Origin: Silicimonas algicola
GTDB lineage: Bacteria; Pseudomonadota; Alphaproteobacteria; Rhodobacterales; Rhodobacteraceae
Length of the DNA: 64,000 bases
NCBI RefSeq assembly: GCF_003148765.1
Contig: NZ_QGGV01000010.1
Location: 102,727 to 166,726 of the forward strand
Direction: 5' to 3'
Below, piece after piece: positions 1-8,775 of this stretch. Both the position numbers and the translations under genes were made by a program. The number at the start of each line of letters is the position of its first letter. The stretch's first letter is position 1. The notes below the pieces were generated by a model. It saw only the letters and a program-made list of their open reading frames with translations, ran no database searches and was not told the DNA's origin.

Positions 1-428
1 GCGCGCGTCAGGATAGCGTCCTCGACGGCGCGGGCCGTCGCCGTCGGCACGGGGCCCGAGCGCGTGGCCAGCGCGATGGACAGCGACCGCGCTTCCAGCG
101 CCGGGTCGCGGACGTAGATCGTGGCGCGATATGCGGTGCCGCCGCCGGGAGGCGTGCCGTATCCGGTCGAGATCACGCCAGTGAAGGGATCGGCCGACTG
201 GATCGGCAGGAAGTTCAGCACGTCGAGCGAGGCGTTCCAGAGGTACTTGTTGACCTCGACCGTCACGTTCGGATCGGCGTCGTTCAGGAATATGTCGGTG
301 ATCGAGGTGCCCGTGCGTGCCTCCCGCTCGATAGGAGTCGAGGCGAAGCGACCGCATCCGGACAGGGTGAGAGCCACCATCAGGACTGCCAGGACGGCGC
401 GCGTCGGTCTGTCTGCCGGAAGTCCCAT
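1..428 (-). CDS. DUF3576 domain lipoprotein (3' end beyond left edge)
   Basis: The reading frame opens with ATG at 428 and stays open to the left edge, so about 142 residues are visible and the C-terminus is missing. The N-terminus is a lipoprotein signal: an Arg/Pro-rich head, a hydrophobic stretch at about residues 11-23, and a lipobox LSGC with Cys25. The mature part holds stretches such as SITDIFLNDADPN and LDVLNFLPIQSADPF, which I recognise as the DUF3576 family of alphaproteobacterial envelope proteins of unknown function. It is transcribed divergently from the porin. From memory, in Rhodobacterales this gene sits before leuS and the lptE/holA genes; that lies outside the window. The family call is from recognition, the lipoprotein nature from sequence. 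Confidence 0.78.
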   Translation of the reverse strand, partial: MGLPADRPTRAVLAVLMVALTLSGCGRFASTPIEREARTGTSITDIFLNDADPNVTVEVNKYLWNASLDVLNFLPIQSADPFTGVISTGYGTPPGGGTAYRATIYVRDPALEARSLSIALATRSGPVPTATARAVEDAILTR

Positions 429-676
429 CAACGCCCCCTCTCCTAGGTCCAGACATGACTACCCGACGCCCCCGTGACCGACAAGGTCTTTCCCTGCTTG
501 ATGAAAACGGTTGGCCGGGCAAATTCACTGTGGCAAGAAGAACACCATCCGCTTGGAGTCTGGAAAGGGCCGGGGAGGCTTGCTTGCAATCTAGGTCGGG
601 TGGAGGGAAATACGGTGTCAATCAGTTCGGTGCGACCGGATTGAGACGCACCTTTTACACACGAGGGAAAAAAACG

Positions 677-1531
677 ATGAAAAAGGTTCTTCTGGCTTCG
701 ACCGCCCTGGTATTCTGGGCTGGTCTCGCCGCTGCGGAAGTTACGGTCGGCGGTAAGGCTGGCATCTGGCTGCAAGACAACGGCGTTGTTGCCGACGACA
801 TCGACATCGACGGCGACGCCGAAGACGTGGTCGTCAACTACGACCTGGATATCAGCTTCTCGGCTGAAGGCACCACGGACACCGGCCTGACCTTCGGTCT
901 GGACCTGCTGCTTCTCGAAGACCTCGAGATCGACAACCAGGAAGTCTACATCTCCGGCGCGTTCGGCAAACTGACCGTCGGCGACGTGGATGACGCGCTC
1001 CAGAAGGTCGCTGGTCTGGCCGACATCGGCTACGACGGCATCGGCATCGACAACGTGGCCGAGCAGGCCCGTGGCGATGGCACCTCCGGTGGCGACTCGG
1101 TCCTGTATCAGTATCAGGCCGGCGACTTCGGTCTGTTCCTGTCGCACAGCCGTGACACCGGTGCCGAAGACGTCGCAGTCGGCGTCAAGGTTGGCCTTGG
1201 TGACTTCGCGGTCGGCGTCGGCTACGAAGACCAGACCGATGCGGGCAACGGCGACACCTACGCCGTCGACCTGAGCGGCACCTTCTCGGGCGCTGGCTTC
1301 GACATCTACTACGAAGACTCTGACGGCCTTGGCTCGGGCTACGGCGTTGTCCTGTCCTACGGCATGGGCGCCACCACCGTGACCTTCGGCTACTCGGACC
1401 ACGACAACTCGACCGACGCTGCGATGGGTCTCGGCTTTGCCTACGATCTCGGCGGCGCGGAACTCGCTGGCGGTGTCGGCGACAACGGCTTCGAAACCGT
1501 GTGGGACCTCGGTGTCTCGATGGAATTCTGA
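677..1531 (+). CDS. Outer-membrane porin (Rhodobacter type)
   Basis: This 284-residue protein has a classic signal peptide (Lys-Lys head, hydrophobic core, AAA-E cleavage after about residue 20). It is followed by repeated amphipathic beta strands with alternating hydrophobic residues, many Gly and Asp, and a terminal Phe typical of outer-membrane barrels. Motifs such as EVYISGAFGKLTVGD match the 16-stranded general porins of Rhodobacter. It should form a trimeric diffusion pore for small hydrophilic solutes. The start is the ATG at 677 behind AGGGAAAAAAA; the frame is open upstream but that part lacks a signal peptide. The protein is strongly acidic and somewhat short for the family. A strong intrinsic terminator follows, so it is probably a highly expressed single gene. 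Confidence 0.86.
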   Translation: MKKVLLASTALVFWAGLAAAEVTVGGKAGIWLQDNGVVADDIDIDGDAEDVVVNYDLDISFSAEGTTDTGLTFGLDLLLLEDLEIDNQEVYISGAFGKLTVGDVDDALQKVAGLADIGYDGIGIDNVAEQARGDGTSGGDSVLYQYQAGDFGLFLSHSRDTGAEDVAVGVKVGLGDFAVGVGYEDQTDAGNGDTYAVDLSGTFSGAGFDIYYEDSDGLGSGYGVVLSYGMGATTVTFGYSDHDNSTDAAMGLGFAYDLGGAELAGGVGDNGFETVWDLGVSMEF

Positions 1532-1553
1532 TCCTTCCAGGATCGGATGACGG

Positions 1554-1587
1554 AAAGAGCGGGCCTTGCGCCCGCTCTTTTCTTTTT
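1554..1587 (+). terminator. Intrinsic terminator after the porin
   Basis: A perfect 11-bp GC-rich stem (1554-1564 with 1570-1580) encloses a 5-nt loop and runs into a T-rich tract. It lies 22 bases after the porin stop and just before the start of the YggS gene, which must therefore have its own promoter or rely on read-through. Confidence 0.88.
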
Positions 1588-1600
1588 GGCAGATGGGGGC

Positions 1601-2254
1601 ATGAGCCTTTCGGACATCCGCGACCGCCTCGAAGCCGCCTGCGCCCGCCACGGGCGTGATCCGTCCGGCGTCACCCTTATCGCCGTGTCCAAGGTCCAGC
1701 CGCTCGACCGGGTCGAGGCTGTGCTGGCCGAGGGTCACCGCATCTTCGGCGAGAACCGCGTACAGGAAGCGCAGGGTAAGTGGCCCGCCCTCCGCGAGGA
1801 ATTCGATGGCGTCGAGCTTCACCTGATAGGTCCGCTCCAGACCAACAAGGCCCGCGCCGCGATGGAGCTTTTCGACGCCATCCACACGGTCGACCGCCCG
1901 AAGCTCGCGCAAACCATCGCGCGTCTCGCCGAAGAGATGGGGAGGTGTGCCGACATCTTCGTCCAGGTGAACACCGGCGGCGAGGACCAGAAGGCCGGCT
2001 GTCACATCGATGAAGCCGACGCTCTGGTCGCGCTCTGCCGCAATCTGAAACTCCCGCCGAGAGGCCTCATGTGCATCCCGCCGGTCGACGACGCGCCGGC
2101 TCCCCACTTCGCGGCTCTGGCGAAAATTGCAGAGCGCAACGGCCTCACCGGCCTCAGCATGGGCATGTCGGGAGATTTCGAGGAAGCCATCGCCCATGGC
2201 GCCACCCATGTCCGTGTCGGTTCGGCCATCTTCGGCGACCGCGTTCCGGGCTGA
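1601..2254 (+). CDS. YggS/PROSC-family PLP homeostasis protein
   Basis: The 217-residue protein is a single-domain type III PLP-binding protein of the YggS/PipY/PLPBP family. It keeps free pyridoxal phosphate in balance and has no proven enzymatic reaction. The PLP lysine is K31 in IAVSK. Family blocks IFGENRVQEA, LHLIGPLQTNK and the C-terminal SMGMSGDFEEAI and VRVGSAIFG (phosphate cup) are all present. The ATG at 1601 gives the standard family length. The frame is open back to 1547, but that start would lie inside or before the porin terminator. It is followed 62 bases later by the STAS-like gene on the same strand. Confidence 0.93.
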   Translation: MSLSDIRDRLEAACARHGRDPSGVTLIAVSKVQPLDRVEAVLAEGHRIFGENRVQEAQGKWPALREEFDGVELHLIGPLQTNKARAAMELFDAIHTVDRPKLAQTIARLAEEMGRCADIFVQVNTGGEDQKAGCHIDEADALVALCRNLKLPPRGLMCIPPVDDAPAPHFAALAKIAERNGLTGLSMGMSGDFEEAIAHGATHVRVGSAIFGDRVPG

Positions 2255-2316
2255 CCTTGATCAAGGCGCCGCCGCCCGGCCTGCGCCATCGTCGAAACGG
2301 AAAAGGAGACCTGCCA

Positions 2317-2685
2317 ATGTCCTGCATCTATACCGAAGACAAATCCCTGCCCGTGGCCGAGATCCAGGTGCTGGGCCGTGTCACCGAACACGACATGGAC
2401 GAAATCCTTCCCAAGCTGGAAGCCTTCATCGAAAAGCACGGCACCATCCGCATCGTGGAGGTCATCGAACGCTTCGAGGGCTTCGACCCGACCACGGTGC
2501 TCGACGGCGTGAAGTTCGACATCAAGCACCTCCGCAATGTCAGCCATGCCGCCGTCGTGTCGGATATTCCCTGGATCGGCTTCATGACCCGCGCCGCGAG
2601 CACGGTGATGCCGCTGACGGTCCGCACCTTTGCCATGTCCGATCTGGAAGCGGCCCGCGCCTGGGCCCGCGCGCCCGGCGCCTGA
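2317..2685 (+). CDS. STAS/SEC14-like (SpoIIAA-like) protein
   Basis: This 122-residue protein has a strong ribosome site (AAAAGGAGAC) ahead of ATG 2317. Features such as LEAFIEKHGTIRIVEVIERFEGFD, followed by an acidic-to-basic turn and SHAAVVSDIPWIG, fit the small SpoIIAA-like family (STAS/SEC14 fold) common in marine bacteria. Members are soluble and cytosolic, and their role is largely unknown; lipid or anion binding is suspected from the fold. No signal peptide or membrane segment is visible. It ends 4 bases from the convergent crotonase gene. Confidence 0.72.
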   Translation: MSCIYTEDKSLPVAEIQVLGRVTEHDMDEILPKLEAFIEKHGTIRIVEVIERFEGFDPTTVLDGVKFDIKHLRNVSHAAVVSDIPWIGFMTRAASTVMPLTVRTFAMSDLEAARAWARAPGA

Positions 2686-2689
2686 AGCC

Positions 2690-3298
2690 TCAGAGCATGT
2701 CCTTGATCTCCGCCACATGGCGGGGGTCGGCCGCCAGGACGTCGGCGGCAAGCGCACGGGCCGCCGCCAGCGGGTCCTCGTCGATCCGGTCGATCAGGCC
2801 CATCGCCAACGCCTCCGCCGCGCCGATCTTCTGACCCGCCATCAGGATCAGCTTCGCCCGCGCCGGGCCGACCAGTGCGGCCAGCCTTTCGGGGTCCGAC
2901 GGCTGGGGAAGGAAACCCAGCCGCATCACCGGGTAGAAGATCGACGCGGTCGGCACGGCCACCCGCAGGTCGCAGGCCAGCACCATCCCCAGTGCCCCGC
3001 CCGCCGCCGTGCCGTTCAGCGCCGCAATCGTCAGGATCGGCGCCAGGGCGATGGCGCCCGACAGCCGCTCCCACGCCGGGTCGGTGGCCAGGCCCGCCCG
3101 TGCCGCCTCGAGGTCCGCGCCGGCCGAGAACACCTTGCCCCTCCCGGTCAGCACAAGTGCCTTCACCGCCTCGTCCGAGGCCGCCTCCTCGACCTGCTCG
3201 GCAAGCGCCACGAGCATCTCGCGGGTCAGCGCGTTCGCCTTCTCCTGCCGGTCGAGCGTCAGGATGCGCAGCCCGCCCTCGGTCGCCACGTCGATCAT
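2690..3298 (-). CDS. Crotonase (enoyl-CoA hydratase/isomerase) family protein
   Basis: The 202-residue protein carries the crotonase fold: LTLDRQEKANAL at the N-terminus, oxyanion-hole segments FSAGADL (about 57-63) and LNGTAAGGALGM (94-105), and ACDLRVA. It is about 50 residues shorter than classical hydratases. At the two positions that hold catalytic glutamates in hydratases I read Gly104 and a Val/Met in FYPVMRLG, so simple hydration of enoyl-CoA is doubtful. Its ATG overlaps the stop of the upstream SDR gene (ATGA), so the two are translationally coupled and probably act in one acyl-CoA or degradation route. The exact substrate cannot be read from the sequence. Confidence 0.82.
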   Translation of the reverse strand: MIDVATEGGLRILTLDRQEKANALTREMLVALAEQVEEAASDEAVKALVLTGRGKVFSAGADLEAARAGLATDPAWERLSGAIALAPILTIAALNGTAAGGALGMVLACDLRVAVPTASIFYPVMRLGFLPQPSDPERLAALVGPARAKLILMAGQKIGAAEALAMGLIDRIDEDPLAAARALAADVLAADPRHVAEIKDML

Positions 3299-4047
3299 CG
3301 CGCCAGCCCCAGCCGGGCGCGGATGCCCTCGTCCCTCAACGAGATCTCCTGTCCCAGGAACTCGTCCGCTTCCGGGCCGCACATCCACAAAAGAGCCTTC
3401 GCCGGCCACTCGGGCGGGACGTGGTCCGACCACTCCAGCCGAGAGACCGGGTTGATCCCGCTTGCCTTGATCTCGCGCTGCATTTCGGTCGCCACCGTTC
3501 CGGGCGACAGCCCCATGACCCGCACGCCGGACGGCCCGGCCTCAAGATGCGCGGACCGCGTCAGCATCGCCGCCCCCGCCTTCGACGCGCAATAATGCGA
3601 CCAGGCCTCGACCGGGCTGTGGGCCGCGCCCGACGACACGGTCAGGATCGTCCCCCGCCCGCGAGCGATCATGCCGGGCAGGACGGCGCGCATCCCGTGG
3701 TAGACACCCTTCAGGTTGACGTCGATCGCCGTGCCCCATCCTGCCGGGTCGGACGACGCGAGATGCGCGATCGGCTCGATCACCCCCGCGTTGTTGACGA
3801 GGACGTCTACCGGCCCGAATTTCGCCTCGGCCTCGGCCACCGCGCCCGCCACCTCGTCGTAGCGCGCCACGTCGCACGGCACGGCAAGCGCCGCCTCGCC
3901 CAGACGCCCGGCCAGATCGCGAATGGCATCCGCGCCACGCGCCAACAGGACGACACGCGCACCCGCGCCGACGAACGTCTCGGCCGCCGCGGCGCCTATG
4001 CCTCGGCTCGCTCCCGAAATGATCACGGTTTTGCCATCGGCTTCCAT
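3295..4047 (-). CDS. Short-chain dehydrogenase/reductase
   Basis: A complete 250-residue classical SDR. The Rossmann nucleotide motif SGASRGIG sits at residues 11-18, NNAG at 85-88, the catalytic Ser in VSSG around 138-139, and YxxxK at Y152/K156, followed by SPGTVATEM. An optimal GGAGG lies 8 bases before ATG 4047. It oxidises or reduces an alcohol/ketone pair with NAD(P); the substrate is unknown. It is the first gene of a two-gene operon with the crotonase, with ATGA coupling. The upstream 148-bp gap, shared with the divergent DUF2125 gene, should hold its promoter. Confidence 0.88.
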   Translation of the reverse strand: MEADGKTVIISGASRGIGAAAAETFVGAGARVVLLARGADAIRDLAGRLGEAALAVPCDVARYDEVAGAVAEAEAKFGPVDVLVNNAGVIEPIAHLASSDPAGWGTAIDVNLKGVYHGMRAVLPGMIARGRGTILTVSSGAAHSPVEAWSHYCASKAGAAMLTRSAHLEAGPSGVRVMGLSPGTVATEMQREIKASGINPVSRLEWSDHVPPEWPAKALLWMCGPEADEFLGQEISLRDEGIRARLGLAR

Positions 4048-4195
4048 ATATTTTGCCTCCTTTTGGCCGCACTGCGTGCTATCACGGTCACGTTCGGCCT
4101 GTCGACGGCGCGAGGGTCAGGGTTTTCTTGACCGCTCGGGTTCCGCCTCGGAACGTCGCCGATATTAAACGCAATCAGATCACCGGATAACGCCT

Positions 4196-5692
4196 ATGAC
4201 TTTTCACCGCACCCTGACGATGACCTCCGTGCTGGCCCTGATGGCCGGCCCTGCGCTGGCCGACCTGACCGCCGAGGAGGTTCTTGCCGACCAGATCAGC
4301 CAGATCGAGATGTACGGCTTCACCGCCGAGGTCATGGACCAGAACCGCTCGGGCGACACCCTGAGCGTCGGATCGCTCGTCGCCTCGGCTATGGCGGGCG
4401 AGGGCAATTTCAAGGTCAGCATGGGCGGCGTCCGCCTCGTCGAGCAAGGCGACGGCACGGTCAAGGTCGAGTACCCGGCAGTGATGCCGATGACCGTCAG
4501 CGGCACGTCTGAGGATGGCGAGACGTTCGAGATGTCGATCTCGATCAGCCTGACCGGGGCGGACGTGACGGCGTCGGGCTCGACCGAGCTGATCCGCTAC
4601 GACTTCGACATCGAGCGCGTCGCGGTGACCGAGATCGAGTTCCTCGCGCCCGAGGAAGCCAAGGACATGGACATGTCCGTCGACGTGGCTTTCGTGAACC
4701 TCACCGGCTTCACCGAGCTCGCGGCGGGCGCCGTGCGCGACTATACGGCCGAGTTCGCAACCGAGAGCCTCACCTTCGCCGTCGACGCCAATGTCGAGGA
4801 GGGCGAGGAGCCGGGCCATTTCCGCTTCGAAGGATCGAGCCAGGACCTGACCAGCAGCTACAGCGGCTCGGTCGGGCAGCAGGACCTGATGGCCTCCTTC
4901 GCCGAATCGATCAGAAACGGCAACCGGACCGAGGGCACCGCCGCCTTCGGCCCCACGACCTATACCTTCAACGTCGATTCCCCCGATGGCACGATGGAAG
5001 GCGCGGTCGCGGTCGCCGAGGGCGACTTCCAGTTCAAGATGAACGAGGACGGTCTCGACTATGGCGGCATGAACCGCGACATCACTCTGACCGTCGGCGG
5101 ATCGTCGATCCCCTTCCCGCCGATGACCTTCAAGCTGGCCGAGTCCGAGGGCCGTTTCGCCATGCCCGTGGTGCCAGGCGAGGAAAGCCAGGACTTCGGC
5201 CTTCGCATGGCGATGAAGGGCCTCGAGATCGATCCGATGATCTGGAACATGTTCGATCCCGCCGGCCAGCTTGCGCATGACCCGGCGACGCTAATCATCG
5301 ACATCGACGGCGAGGGCGTGCTGTCGGCCGACGTGTTCGACCCCGAATTCGCGGACAGCGGCGAGGTTCCGGGCCAGCTCGACGCTCTCAACGTCAACGA
5401 GATCGAGCTGTCCGTCGCGGGCGCGCGGCTCACGGGCGACGGCGACTTCACCTTCGACAACTCCTCGCCGATGCCCGTGCCGTCTGGCGTTCTCAACATG
5501 ATGCTGACGGGCGGCAACGGCCTTCTCGACACTCTGGTCGGCATGGGCCTCGTGCCCGAAGATCAGGCCATGGGCGCACGCATGATGATGGGCCTCTTCG
5601 CCCGTCCGGGCGATGGCGACGACACCCTTGTCTCGACCATCGAGTTCAATGAAGACGGCTCGATCATGGCGAACGGCCAGCGCATCAAGTGA
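4196..5692 (+). CDS. Secreted DUF2125-family protein, copy 1
   Basis: This 498-residue protein starts with a signal peptide (cleavage near ALA-D at about residue 22). The mature part is a long, acidic, beta-rich chain without membrane segments. Blocks such as MIWNMFDPAGQLAHDP and DTLVSTIEFNEDGS are typical of the DUF2125 family, which is found mainly in Rhodobacterales and has no known function; a periplasmic or cell-surface role is likely. The next gene is a clear paralogue on the same strand, pointing to an old tandem duplication. A GC-rich hairpin separates the two. Confidence 0.78.
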   Translation: MTFHRTLTMTSVLALMAGPALADLTAEEVLADQISQIEMYGFTAEVMDQNRSGDTLSVGSLVASAMAGEGNFKVSMGGVRLVEQGDGTVKVEYPAVMPMTVSGTSEDGETFEMSISISLTGADVTASGSTELIRYDFDIERVAVTEIEFLAPEEAKDMDMSVDVAFVNLTGFTELAAGAVRDYTAEFATESLTFAVDANVEEGEEPGHFRFEGSSQDLTSSYSGSVGQQDLMASFAESIRNGNRTEGTAAFGPTTYTFNVDSPDGTMEGAVAVAEGDFQFKMNEDGLDYGGMNRDITLTVGGSSIPFPPMTFKLAESEGRFAMPVVPGEESQDFGLRMAMKGLEIDPMIWNMFDPAGQLAHDPATLIIDIDGEGVLSADVFDPEFADSGEVPGQLDALNVNEIELSVAGARLTGDGDFTFDNSSPMPVPSGVLNMMLTGGNGLLDTLVGMGLVPEDQAMGARMMMGLFARPGDGDDTLVSTIEFNEDGSIMANGQRIK

Positions 5693-5698
5693 CGCGGG

Positions 5699-5727
5699 AC
5701 GGGCCCGCGCCGCAAGGCCGGGCCCGT
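5699..5727 (+). other. Strong hairpin between the two DUF2125 genes
   Basis: A 9-bp perfect inverted repeat (ACGGGCCCG at 5699-5707 with its complement at 5719-5727) starts 6 bases after the stop of the first DUF2125 gene. There is no T-tract after it, so it may be a weak terminator, an attenuator that lowers expression of the second copy, or an mRNA-stabilising stem. Confidence 0.5.
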
Positions 5728-5739
5728 TGCCTTCGCTCC

Positions 5740-7374
5740 ATGCGACGGACCCTCGCCGCCCTTCTCTTCGCCGCTTCACCTTCGGCCGCCATCGCCCTGA
5801 CGGCCGAAGACGCGCTGACCGAACACTTGAGCCTGCTCTCGCTCTTCGGCAACTTCGAGGTGGAGACGACCGGCACCGCGCGCGGCGCCGACCGCCTCGA
5901 GGTCCGGGGCTTCAAGCTCACCTCCGAGAACCCGGACGAGCGGACCGAGATCACCCTCGGCGGCGTCGACCTCGTCGAACAACCGGACGGCGCCGTCCGC
6001 TTCGTCTACCCCAACCGCCTGCCTGTCGAGATCCGTATCCAGTCCGGAACGGACCAGCCCGTACTCGTCAGCGCGAGCTTCCTCTTCGACGGCGTACGGC
6101 ACATCGTATCGGGCACGCCGGGCGACCTGGGCCACGACCTTGTCGCCGGCAGCCTGAGCCTCGAAGGCGTCGACGTGACGGGGCTCGAGGACGACCGCGT
6201 CGAGGAAACGGCCTTCGACCTCGAGGACGTCGCGGCGACCTTCATGCGGTCGAACCAGGGCCGCGGAATGCACAGGATGACGCTCGATGTCGGGCACCTC
6301 TACGTTGCCAGCCTCTTCGACACGGCGAGCGGATCTGACGCATCCGGCATCGCGACCGGCGACGCAGACATCGCGGTGACCATCGGCAACCTGGCAGCCG
6401 CATCAAGCTACGAGGGCGGCGACATTCCGCGCCACAGTCTCGACCTCGCCTTGGGCAAGATCCTGTGGATCCAATCGTCGGACACGTCCGACGAGGATGG
6501 AAGGCTGGACATGGAAGCCAGGGGCACTGGCGTCCGTCTGGCCTGGGACGTGCGCGTGAACCACTCCGACGAGGACGGGGCGATCACCCCGCCGCTGCAC
6601 AATGGCGAGCGCATCAGCGCCGACTTCGGATACGACAGCGTCGAGGCGACCGGGACGATCGAGATGCCGGAGGGTGCCGCCGCCTTTGCCTCGTCCGATC
6701 AGGGGGCGTCGGTCGAGCTCTCATTTTCCGAGGACAGGGCCCTGTTCTCGCTGGAGGCCCGGGGCAACGTCACGGATTATGCCCTCGCGGTCCCCGACGT
6801 GCCCGTGGACCGGCTGTCCTATGCCCTCGACGCCTTCGAGGTCGCCATCGAGTTCCCGCTCCTCGCAAAGGCCGAACCTCAGCCCTATTCGATGCGCTTC
6901 GGGCTTGCCGGCTTGACCTTCAACGACGAGATGTGGTCGCTGTTCGATCCGATCCGCAAGATCCCCCGCGATCCCATCTCTCTCGCGCTGGACATTGCGG
7001 GAACCACCATCGTCGCCATCGACTTCTTCGATGAGGACGCAACCGCGAGGCCCTACCCTGAAATCGTCGCGAAACTAAAGACCCTCCGCGTCCTGGGCGC
7101 CGGTCTCGACCTCACCGGCTCGGGAGAGATCACCAGCCGGATCGAGGGGGCGACGCTCTCTACCGAGGGTCGTCTCGACGCGCGGCTCGTAGGGCTCAAC
7201 GGGCTCCTCGACAGCCTGGCCGACCTCGAGCTTCTCTCCTCCGAGGAGACGATGGGTCTGAGGATGATGTTGGGCGTCTTCACCCGGCCCGGAGCCGGCT
7301 CGGACACGCTGGTCTCGACGATCGAGTTCGCGCCGGACGGAACGGTCAACGCCAACGGGCAGCGCATCAAGTGA
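5740..7374 (+). CDS. Secreted DUF2125-family protein, copy 2
   Basis: The 544-residue protein begins with a short signal peptide (Arg-Arg head, cleavage near AIA-L at about residue 19) and immediately resembles its upstream neighbour. Both have LTAEExL...LSLFG-type openings, similar GGVDLVEQPDG repeats in the first domain, SLFDPIRKIPRDP in place of NMFDPAGQLAHDP, and nearly the same last 40 residues ending ANGQRIK. It is 46 residues longer than copy 1 and clearly diverged. The start is ATG 5740; an in-frame opening at 5689 would lie in the hairpin and lacks the signal peptide. Function unknown. Confidence 0.75.
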   Translation: MRRTLAALLFAASPSAAIALTAEDALTEHLSLLSLFGNFEVETTGTARGADRLEVRGFKLTSENPDERTEITLGGVDLVEQPDGAVRFVYPNRLPVEIRIQSGTDQPVLVSASFLFDGVRHIVSGTPGDLGHDLVAGSLSLEGVDVTGLEDDRVEETAFDLEDVAATFMRSNQGRGMHRMTLDVGHLYVASLFDTASGSDASGIATGDADIAVTIGNLAAASSYEGGDIPRHSLDLALGKILWIQSSDTSDEDGRLDMEARGTGVRLAWDVRVNHSDEDGAITPPLHNGERISADFGYDSVEATGTIEMPEGAAAFASSDQGASVELSFSEDRALFSLEARGNVTDYALAVPDVPVDRLSYALDAFEVAIEFPLLAKAEPQPYSMRFGLAGLTFNDEMWSLFDPIRKIPRDPISLALDIAGTTIVAIDFFDEDATARPYPEIVAKLKTLRVLGAGLDLTGSGEITSRIEGATLSTEGRLDARLVGLNGLLDSLADLELLSSEETMGLRMMLGVFTRPGAGSDTLVSTIEFAPDGTVNANGQRIK

Positions 7375-7431
7375 TGCCCCGCCCGCCGCAGGTCGCTTGA
7401 AGCGCCTGTCCTCAGGGACTACCTCGTCGCC

Positions 7432-8775
7432 ATGCAGAACCTCTCCCAGCTCACAGCAGACCTCCTGACCGCCGCCCGCAAGGCCGGGGCCGACGCCGCC
7501 GACGCCATCGCGACCGACGGGCGCGCCGTGTCGATCGACGTGCGCGCCGGGGCCCTCGAACAGGCCGAGCGCGCCGAAGGCGTCGAGATCGGCCTCCGCG
7601 TCCTCCTTGGGCAAAGGCAGGCCTGCGTCTCGGCCTCGGACACCAAGCCCGAGACTCTGGCTGAAATGGCCGAACGTGCCGTGGCAATGGCGCGGATCGC
7701 GCCCGAGGATCCCTTCATCGGCCTCGCCGATCCCGCAGAGCTGTCCGATACCCGCGACGCAATCGGCCTCGACCTTTGCGAGGACGCGCCCGAACCCTCC
7801 CCCGCCGACCTGGAAGACGCCGCCCGCCGTGCCGAGGCGACCGCCCTGTCGCACGAGGGCATCGCACAGGTCCAGTCCGCCGCCGCCTCCTACCACCGCA
7901 CCCGCATCCACCTCGCCGCCACCAACGGCTTTTCGGGCGGATACGCGCGGTCGTCGCACTCGCTCTATTGCGTGGCCATCACGGGCGAAGGCACGAAGAT
8001 GGAGCGTGACCACTACGGCGAGGCGCGGATCTACGGCGCCGACCTGCCCACGCCCGAAGAGGTGGGTCGCCTCGCTGCCGAGCGCACACTGTCGCGCGCG
8101 GGGGCGCGGAAGCCGAAGACCGGCGCCTTCCCCGTCCTCTACGACGAACGTGTCGCGGCGGGGCTGATCGGGCACCTCCTCTCGGCCGCCAACGGCGCTT
8201 CCGTCGCGCGCGGCAGCTCCTGGCTGCGTGGCCTCCTGGGCGAGCAGGTTCTGCCGGATACCCTCTCCATCGTCGAGGAACCGCACCGCGTCCGCACGTC
8301 GGGCTCGAAGCCTTTCGACGGCGAGGGCCTTCGGACGGCCCGCCGCGAGATCGTCACCGACGGACGCCTCAATGGCTGGACGCTCGACCTCGCCACCGCC
8401 CGCCAACTCGGGATGCAAAGCACGGCCAGCGCCGGGCGTGGCCCGTCCTCGCCGCCGTCTCCCACCCTCAGCAACATCGCGCTGACTCAGGGCGACGCCA
8501 CGCGCGACGACCTGATCCGCGACATGGGCACCGGGCTTCTGGTGACCTCGCTCATCGGCTCGTCGATCAACGCGACGACGGGCGATTACTCGCGCGGCGC
8601 TTCGGGGTTCTGGATCGAGAAGGGGCAGATCGCCTATCCGGTCAACGAATGCACCATCGCGGGCAACCTGCGCGACATGCTGCGCTCTATCGTGCCGGCG
8701 AACGACGCCCGGCCGTGGACGGGCCGCGTCGTGCCGTCGCTCCTGGTTGAAGGTCTTGTCCTTGCCGGCGACTGA
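7432..8775 (+). CDS. pmbA: PmbA/TldE-family metalloprotease-like subunit
   Basis: A 447-residue TldD/PmbA-family protein. Members form TldD-TldE heterodimers that degrade small proteins or mature modified peptides. The TldE (PmbA) subunit shapes the active site but lacks the zinc-binding HExxxH helix. I find no HExxxH here, while the family blocks NGFSGGYARSSHSLYCVAI, GSSINATTGDYSRGASGFWIE and the C-terminal VPSLLVEGL are present. Length is normal. The tldD partner is not in the window. The end overlaps the start of the CysQ-like phosphatase, so both are probably one transcript. Confidence 0.88.
   Translation: MQNLSQLTADLLTAARKAGADAADAIATDGRAVSIDVRAGALEQAERAEGVEIGLRVLLGQRQACVSASDTKPETLAEMAERAVAMARIAPEDPFIGLADPAELSDTRDAIGLDLCEDAPEPSPADLEDAARRAEATALSHEGIAQVQSAAASYHRTRIHLAATNGFSGGYARSSHSLYCVAITGEGTKMERDHYGEARIYGADLPTPEEVGRLAAERTLSRAGARKPKTGAFPVLYDERVAAGLIGHLLSAANGASVARGSSWLRGLLGEQVLPDTLSIVEEPHRVRTSGSKPFDGEGLRTARREIVTDGRLNGWTLDLATARQLGMQSTASAGRGPSSPPSPTLSNIALTQGDATRDDLIRDMGTGLLVTSLIGSSINATTGDYSRGASGFWIEKGQIAYPVNECTIAGNLRDMLRSIVPANDARPWTGRVVPSLLVEGLVLAGD

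Noticed and set aside
443..2209. Very long minus-strand open frame of nearly 590 codons opposite the porin and YggS genes
   Set aside because: It is an antisense frame kept open by high GC and third-position bias. It has no family motif, no sensible start, and two well-recognised genes lie on the other strand.
4175..5278. Minus-strand 367-codon frame opposite the first DUF2125 gene
   Set aside because: His/Asp/Arg-rich antisense translation without motifs. The plus-strand protein has a signal peptide and family blocks.
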